Part shown: piece after piece, positions 58,683 to 64,000 of the stretch | Position numbering within the stretch: the stretch's first letter is position 1 | How the letters are laid out: each line of letters starts with the position of its first letter | Origin: Bacteroidia bacterium | GTDB taxonomy: Bacteria; Bacteroidota; Bacteroidia; AKYH767-A; OLB10 | DNA: 64,000 nucleotides | Reading direction: 5' to 3' | NCBI GenBank assembly: GCA_037045145.1 | Contig: JBAOIA010000011.1 | Span: 1,426,001-1,490,000, forward strand | Notes under the pieces: model-generated | Told to the model about the DNA's origin: nothing | Seen by the model: only the letters and a program-made list of their open reading frames with translations | Database searches by the model: none | Made by a program: the position numbers and the translations under genes

Positions 58683-61468
58683 ATGAAGACAAACGCCTTT
58701 TCTTGCTCGATGCATATGCATTAATTTATCGTGCATATTTTGCATTCAGTAAGACCCCTCTCGTTAACAGCAAAGGACAGAATGTGTCTGCCGTTAGTGG
58801 ATTTACTTCAACGCTTTTTGACTTGATGAAAAGAGAAAAGCCTACACATATTGCCGTAGTGTTTGATGCAGCTGCAGAAACTACACGTGCCGCTGAACAT
58901 AGTTTTTACAAGGCAAACCGACAAGAAATGCCGGAGGACATACAGACAGCAGTTCCGTATATCAAAGAAATCATCAAAGCTTTTCATATTCCTATTTTGG
59001 AATATGATGGCTATGAGGCCGATGATATTATTGGTACCATGGCTAAACAAAAGGAAGTGGAGGGTTATACTGTTTACATGGTAACACCGGATAAGGACTA
59101 TGCGCAGTTGGTGTCACCCAATGTTTTTATATATAAGCCCGGACGTTTAGGTAACGATATTGAAATATTGGGAGTGAAAGAAATTCAGGAAAAGTGGGAA
59201 GTAGAGAGCCCCCTGCAAGTAATTGATATTTTGGGTATGTGGGGTGATGCTGTTGATAATATACCAGGTATTCCTGGTGTAGGAGAGAAAACGGCTAAAA
59301 AGTTAATTAAAGAATATGGCAGCATGGAGAATGTGATTGCCAATGCAGAAAATATTAAAGGTAAACTGGGCGAGAACATCCGTAACAATGTGGAGCAAGC
59401 CAGAATCTCAAAACAATTGGCAACAATTATTCTTGATGTTCCGGTTGAAGTTAATGATGATGATTTATTGATGTCCATACCTGACAAAGAAAAATTGTCA
59501 CAGCTTTTTACGGAACTTGAATTCAGGTCATTAGGGAAAAGAATTCTAGGAGAGGATTTTTCTGTCAACAGAGAAATAAAAACTACAACAACTGCGTCAA
59601 TACAGACAAGTTTGTTTGATGATGAGAATGTAAGTAGCGAGAGTGAAGTTGTCAGAGGAAAGAATATTCAAAATACACCTCATTCCTATACCCTGATAGA
59701 AAGTGATGAGGCTATTGATGATTTGGTTGCAGCGTTACTTAAGCAGACTGAGATTTGTTTTGATACAGAAACATCATCGTTGGATTACTTTTCATTAAGT
59801 ATTGTAGGCTTGTCTTTTTCGTTCAACAGCGGAACAGGTTATTATATTCCATGCCCCGAAGACTATGATAAAGCAAGAGCCATTTGTCATAAATTTAAGC
59901 CTGTGCTTGAACATGATTCAATATTGAAAATAGGACAAAACTTAAAGTTTGACATGCTTGTGTTGAAGCGGTACGGTGTTGAGGTGAAGGCTCCTTTGTA
60001 TGATACAATGATTGCGCACTATCTGGTTGAGCCTGATATGAAACACGGTATGGATTATCTGAGTGAAACCTATCTTGGTTACACGCCTGTTCATATTGAA
60101 GAACTAATTGGAAAGAAAGGAAAGAATCAGGGAAGCATGCGTGATGTGCCGATTAATAAAATTGCTGAGTATGCAGCAGAAGATGCAGACATAACATTTC
60201 AGTTAAAACAAGTGCTGGCTCCTATGGTAGAGAAGCATGAGGTTACCGGTGTTTTGAAAGATATTGAGCTTCCATTGATTCCTGTTTTGGCAGATATGGA
60301 ATATGAAGGTGTAAAGATAGATGTAGATTATCTGAATGCATATTCTAAAGAATTAGAACAGGATATGTTGATGTATCGTTCGGCTATTTTTGAAATTGCC
60401 GGATTGGAATTTAATCTTGATTCACCCCGGCAGATGGGTGATGTACTATTTGGACATCTGAAACTTCCCGTAGATAAAAAAACGGCAACAGGGCAACATT
60501 CTACCAATGAAGAAGTGTTGAGCAAATTGGCGCAGGATTATCCAATTGCTGAGAAGATTCTAGAATATCGTGAACTGACAAAATTAAAATCAACTTATGT
60601 AGATGCATTACCGCAAATGGTTAATGTTAAAACAGGTCGTGTACACACCACATTCAATCAAACTATTGCTTCAACAGGAAGGTTAAGTTCTATCGGACCC
60701 AATCTTCAAAACATACCTATTCGGACAGAGCGTGGACAGCGTGTTCGTAAAGCATTTATTGCTCGTGATAGCGAGCACATTTTATTGTCAGCAGATTATT
60801 CACAGATAGAATTACGACTTGCAGCAGAAATAAGTGGAGATGAAAATATGCTTGAAGCATTCAGGCAGCGACTTGACATCCATCAGGCTACGGCAGCACG
60901 CGTTTATAATGTAGCTCTTGCTGATGTAACCAAAGAAATGCGAAGCAAAGCGAAGATGGTTAACTTCGGAATTATTTATGCTATTTCAGCATTTGGTTTA
61001 TCTCAGCGACTGGGCATTCCGAGAAAGGAGGCGGCTGAATTGATTGAAAATTATTTTGTTCAGTATCCAAAACTTCGTAATTATATGAGCGATACATTAG
61101 AGTTTGCCCGACATCATGGTTATGTTAAAACACTAATGGGAAGAAGGCGATATCTGAAGGATATTAATTCAAGAAATTTTACGGTTCGTGGTTTTGCGGA
61201 ACGCGAAGCAATTAACTCGCCTTTACAGGGAAGTGCTGCCGATTTGGTGAAGCTGGCTATGATTCATATTCATGAGGAATTTAAGAGGCAAAATCTTAAA
61301 TCTAAAATGACACTTCAGGTGCATGACGAATTAGTTTTCGATACTCATAAAGATGAGGTAGATTTGGTTAAACCCATCATTAGAGAAAAGATGATTCAGG
61401 CAATTAAAACTAATGTACCACTTGAAGTAGAAATTGGAATTGGCTACAATTGGCTGCATGCGCATTAA
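58679..61468 (+). CDS. polA: DNA polymerase I
   Basis: 929 residues with three domains. The N-terminal 5'-nuclease domain (about 1-290) starts LFLLDAYALIYRAYFAF and contains YEADDIIGT and IPGVPGVGEKTAKKLI-like text. The 3'-5' exonuclease is intact, with D-x-E in FDTETSSLDY (about 360), KFDMLVLK and YAAEDADIT. The polymerase motifs are SADYSQIELR (about 703), RSKAKMVNFGIIYA (about 757) and LQVHDELVF (about 880). It fills gaps in repair and matures Okazaki fragments. The ATG overlaps the cysteine desulfurase stop (ATGA), indicating co-translation. Confidence 0.97.
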   Translation: MNEDKRLFLLDAYALIYRAYFAFSKTPLVNSKGQNVSAVSGFTSTLFDLMKREKPTHIAVVFDAAAETTRAAEHSFYKANRQEMPEDIQTAVPYIKEIIKAFHIPILEYDGYEADDIIGTMAKQKEVEGYTVYMVTPDKDYAQLVSPNVFIYKPGRLGNDIEILGVKEIQEKWEVESPLQVIDILGMWGDAVDNIPGIPGVGEKTAKKLIKEYGSMENVIANAENIKGKLGENIRNNVEQARISKQLATIILDVPVEVNDDDLLMSIPDKEKLSQLFTELEFRSLGKRILGEDFSVNREIKTTTTASIQTSLFDDENVSSESEVVRGKNIQNTPHSYTLIESDEAIDDLVAALLKQTEICFDTETSSLDYFSLSIVGLSFSFNSGTGYYIPCPEDYDKARAICHKFKPVLEHDSILKIGQNLKFDMLVLKRYGVEVKAPLYDTMIAHYLVEPDMKHGMDYLSETYLGYTPVHIEELIGKKGKNQGSMRDVPINKIAEYAAEDADITFQLKQVLAPMVEKHEVTGVLKDIELPLIPVLADMEYEGVKIDVDYLNAYSKELEQDMLMYRSAIFEIAGLEFNLDSPRQMGDVLFGHLKLPVDKKTATGQHSTNEEVLSKLAQDYPIAEKILEYRELTKLKSTYVDALPQMVNVKTGRVHTTFNQTIASTGRLSSIGPNLQNIPIRTERGQRVRKAFIARDSEHILLSADYSQIELRLAAEISGDENMLEAFRQRLDIHQATAARVYNVALADVTKEMRSKAKMVNFGIIYAISAFGLSQRLGIPRKEAAELIENYFVQYPKLRNYMSDTLEFARHHGYVKTLMGRRRYLKDINSRNFTVRGFAEREAINSPLQGSAADLVKLAMIHIHEEFKRQNLKSKMTLQVHDELVFDTHKDEVDLVKPIIREKMIQAIKTNVPLEVEIGIGYNWLHAH

Positions 61469-61523
61469 ATACTTGCAGAATTAAATAGTTATTCGTACTT
61501 TTGGTTTACCAAAAAGCCAAATA

Positions 61524-64000
61524 ATGAAAATTTTAAACTATCTGTGTACTGTATTTGCCTTGCTCCTATGGATAAATACAGAAGCACAATTGACTGTAAC
61601 ATCGGGTAATCCGGCTACAGCCATCGTAGATACTCTTGTTGGTACAGGTGTATCTGTAAGTAATGTTACCTATACCGGTAATGCAAGTTCCAAAGGTACT
61701 TTCCGCTGTACTGGTGGATGTAATCTAGGGATTTCCAGAGGGGTTTTTCTTTCAACAGGTAATGCAGGACAGACACCAACTTCGCCACCTTCCGACTTCC
61801 ATAGCAGTGATATGAGTGCATCGGGTGATGCACAATTAAATTTAATTGTATCACCAAACCTGACACAAGATGCTGCTGTGCTTGAGTTTGATTTTACCCC
61901 GGCAGCAGACAGTATTGGATTTAAGTTTGTCTTCGCCTCTGAAGAGTATAATGACTATGTGAACACTGCCTTTAATGATGTTTTTGCTTTTTATATTTCA
62001 GGCCCCGGCATACCGGGAAGTCCTAAGAATTTAGCACTCATTCCTGGAACTTCAATTCCTGTTTCCATCAATAATGTAAATAACGGATATAGTGCAGGTG
62101 CAGCAACTGGACCTTGTAATCATTGTACTTATTTTGTAGATAATGTGCCTAATGGCGGTACTGCCAACTTTTTTGATGGTTTTACAACTGTAATTTCTGC
62201 AGGAATAAAAGTAATGCCATGTCAGACCTATCATATGAAATTTGCAATTGCAGACGTGAATGATGGTGTTTTTGATTCAGGTGTTTTTTTAGAAGCAAAA
62301 AGTTTTTCCAGTATTGGTAATGTAGGCATAGTAGCAAATGGTGTTCAAATTGTACAAAATCTTGATACAGTTTATGCATGTGATGGCGATTCTGTTGTAT
62401 TGACCGCATCGCCTGCAGGTAGTTATAATTGGAATAATGGTCAAACTACACAGACTATTGTTGTTACACAGGCTAACATTACTCCATCAGGAGTTTATCA
62501 ATATGCAGTTTTAAATAGTTCACCTGCATGTTTTGCATCAAGCAAACAAGTCAAAGTGATTTTTGTGATACCAACGGCAACGATAACACCATTGGGCTCA
62601 ACTGCATTATGTCCGGGAGGCTCTGTTGTTTTACAGGCTAACCCGGGAAGCAGTTACTTATGGAGTAATGGAGCAACTTCAGATTCTATAGTAGTTTCTG
62701 CTGCTGGAACATATACCGTCACTGTTACGCAGTTTGGTAATTGTTCTGCTGTTTCAACTCCCGTAATAGTAACGCAGTCTGCTCCTGCTGCAGCCATTAA
62801 TGGGGTGTTAACTATTTGCTCAGGAAACAATACAACACTTACAGCAACAGCTGGCACATCTTATCAATGGTCAACGGGTGCAAGTACGCAATCAATTTCT
62901 GTTGGTACAAGTAACGTTTATACCGTTACCGTTACATATTCAGGTGGATGTACAGCAACGGCCTCAGTGAATGTTACTGCCAACACTAATCCTGTTCCAT
63001 CAATAACAGGCAACAACAGTATTTGCCAGGGGCAAAGCAGTACAATCAATGCAGGCAGCTATTCCGGATATTCATGGTCAACAGGAGCAACCACGGCAAC
63101 TATCAATGTAAATACTGCAGGAAATTATACTGTGACCGTTACCGATGCCAATGGCTGCACAGGTACAGCATCATTTAATCTTGCAGTGAATGCCAATCCA
63201 ACACCAACAATCACCGGAGTGACTTCATTTTGTGCAGGCGGAAATTCAACACTCAATGCAGGTGGCGGCTATACAAATTATTTGTGGAGTGGAGGTGCAA
63301 CTACACAAACTATCAATGTCACCGCAGCCGGCAATTACGCAGTAACGGTTACCAATGCAGCAGGATGTACTGCATCAACAAATAAAGTGATTACAGTAAA
63401 TGCATTGCCGGTGCCATCTGTGACAGGTGCTTTGGCATTCTGTGCAGGTAAAAACACTTCGCTGACAGTGCCGGGAAGCTACACTTCATATCAGTGGTCA
63501 ACAGGTGCAACAACATCAAACATTACAGTCAGCACTGCTTCAACTTTTACAGTTACTGTTACAGATGCAAATGGTTGTACGGGCAGTAAATCTGCAACAA
63601 CAACTATTAATGCAAACCCTGTTCCATCAATAACAGGCAACAACAGTATTTGTCAGGGGCAAAGCAGTACAATCAATGCAGGCAGCTATTCCGGATATTC
63701 ATGGTCAACAGGAGCAACCACGGCAACTATAAATGTAAATACTACAGGAAATTATTCTGTTACCGTTACTGATGCCAATGGTTGCACAGGTACAGCATCA
63801 TTTAATCTTGCAGTGAATGCCATTCCGGCACCAACAATCACCGGAGTGACTTCATTTTGTGCAGGCGGAAACTCAACACTCAATGCAGGTGGCGGCTATA
63901 CAAATTATTTGTGGAGTGGAGGTGCAACAACACAAACTATCAATGTCACCGTAGCCGGCAATTACGCAGTAACGGTTACCAATGCAGCAGGATGTACTGC
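61524..64000 (+). CDS. Choice-of-anchor-L adhesin with Ig-like repeats, 5' part
   Basis: The frame is open from the ATG at 61524 to the window end (825 complete codons); the 3' part lies outside. A signal peptide (about 1-22, LLLWINTEAQ) is followed by a choice-of-anchor L domain (about 25-280) with GFKFVFASEEYNDYV, NDVFAFYISGPG and a CDGDS block. Ig/PKD-like modules of ~70-80 residues follow, each with CxGxxxTLxA...YxWSTGATT...TVTVTDANGCT, with longer-range duplication. The end of the protein probably carries a T9SS sorting domain, outside the window. It is likely a large surface adhesin. Confidence 0.85.
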   Translation, partial: MKILNYLCTVFALLLWINTEAQLTVTSGNPATAIVDTLVGTGVSVSNVTYTGNASSKGTFRCTGGCNLGISRGVFLSTGNAGQTPTSPPSDFHSSDMSASGDAQLNLIVSPNLTQDAAVLEFDFTPAADSIGFKFVFASEEYNDYVNTAFNDVFAFYISGPGIPGSPKNLALIPGTSIPVSINNVNNGYSAGAATGPCNHCTYFVDNVPNGGTANFFDGFTTVISAGIKVMPCQTYHMKFAIADVNDGVFDSGVFLEAKSFSSIGNVGIVANGVQIVQNLDTVYACDGDSVVLTASPAGSYNWNNGQTTQTIVVTQANITPSGVYQYAVLNSSPACFASSKQVKVIFVIPTATITPLGSTALCPGGSVVLQANPGSSYLWSNGATSDSIVVSAAGTYTVTVTQFGNCSAVSTPVIVTQSAPAAAINGVLTICSGNNTTLTATAGTSYQWSTGASTQSISVGTSNVYTVTVTYSGGCTATASVNVTANTNPVPSITGNNSICQGQSSTINAGSYSGYSWSTGATTATINVNTAGNYTVTVTDANGCTGTASFNLAVNANPTPTITGVTSFCAGGNSTLNAGGGYTNYLWSGGATTQTINVTAAGNYAVTVTNAAGCTASTNKVITVNALPVPSVTGALAFCAGKNTSLTVPGSYTSYQWSTGATTSNITVSTASTFTVTVTDANGCTGSKSATTTINANPVPSITGNNSICQGQSSTINAGSYSGYSWSTGATTATINVNTTGNYSVTVTDANGCTGTASFNLAVNAIPAPTITGVTSFCAGGNSTLNAGGGYTNYLWSGGATTQTINVTVAGNYAVTVTNAAGCT
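62991..64000. repeat. 627-bp higher-order in-frame repeat in the adhesin
   Basis: The block beginning CCTGTTCCATCAATAACAGG at 62991 recurs at 63618 almost unchanged, at an offset of 627 bp (209 codons). Each 627-bp block covers three Ig-like modules with different openings (PSITGNNS, PTITGVTS or PAPTITG, and PSVTGALA). The second block runs past the window. Confidence 0.85.

Overview
The window is chromosomal DNA of a Bacteroidota bacterium, probably from the Chitinophagales/Sphingobacteriales side (inference). The evidence is many secreted proteins ending in type IX secretion (T9SS) sorting domains, Bacteroidota-type -7 promoter elements (TAnnTTTG) before many genes, the futalosine menaquinone gene mqnD, FKBP lipoproteins, and a cobalamin-riboswitch locus with a TonB-dependent receptor and BtuG-like propeller. 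Lineage below phylum is not provable from this sequence alone.

Layout. 1-6.1 kb: 3' part of rpoB, a perfect intergenic hairpin, rpoC and its terminator. 6.3-11.7 kb: a repeat-rich T9SS protein, beta-carbonic anhydrase, three perfect 168-bp tandem repeats that each carry the 3' end of the adjacent tRNA-Arg(ACG) gene plus its terminator, then nfeD-floA and a TonB-family gene. 11.7-20.5 kb is an accessory, repeat-driven region. It holds REP palindromes, one intact REP-associated tyrosine transposase (RAYT) element, two shrinking deletion derivatives of it and a relict of a second RAYT. It also holds four tandem T9SS paralogues with swapped sorting domains, two truncated T9SS genes, a 42-bp minisatellite and a dispersed 75-bp repeat. 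20.5-34 kb: a protein kinase, mqnD, hldD and a GtrA protein, a 1242-residue sugar-dehydrogenase-like T9SS protein with fourteen exact 30-residue Cys-rich repeats, two FKBP isomerases, a flavoprotein, xerD, rnpB and a PgpH-like HD phosphodiesterase.

34-39 kb: a peptide-type ABC importer (two permeases and a binding lipoprotein, no ATPase gene nearby) and tRNA-Ser, tRNA-Pro and tRNA-Arg. 39-44.4 kb: a vitamin B12 uptake operon behind a cobalamin riboswitch, containing a receptor, a DUF4465 protein, a second surface protein and a BtuG-like lipoprotein; the middle two carry T9SS sorting domains. 44.4-64 kb: deoxynucleoside kinase, a GH3-family protein with an overlapping secreted partner, a retropepsin-like protein, gyrB, several small enzymes, an NDP-forming acyl-CoA synthetase, a SMUG-like glycosylase, cysteine desulfurase overlapping polA, and the start of a large choice-of-anchor-L adhesin that runs off the window.

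Most genes are core housekeeping. The strongest candidates for new biology are the tRNA-Arg-derived 168-bp array, the RAYT element family with its deletion series and covarying palindromes, the modular tandem T9SS family, and the T9SS-anchored version of the B12 acquisition locus.
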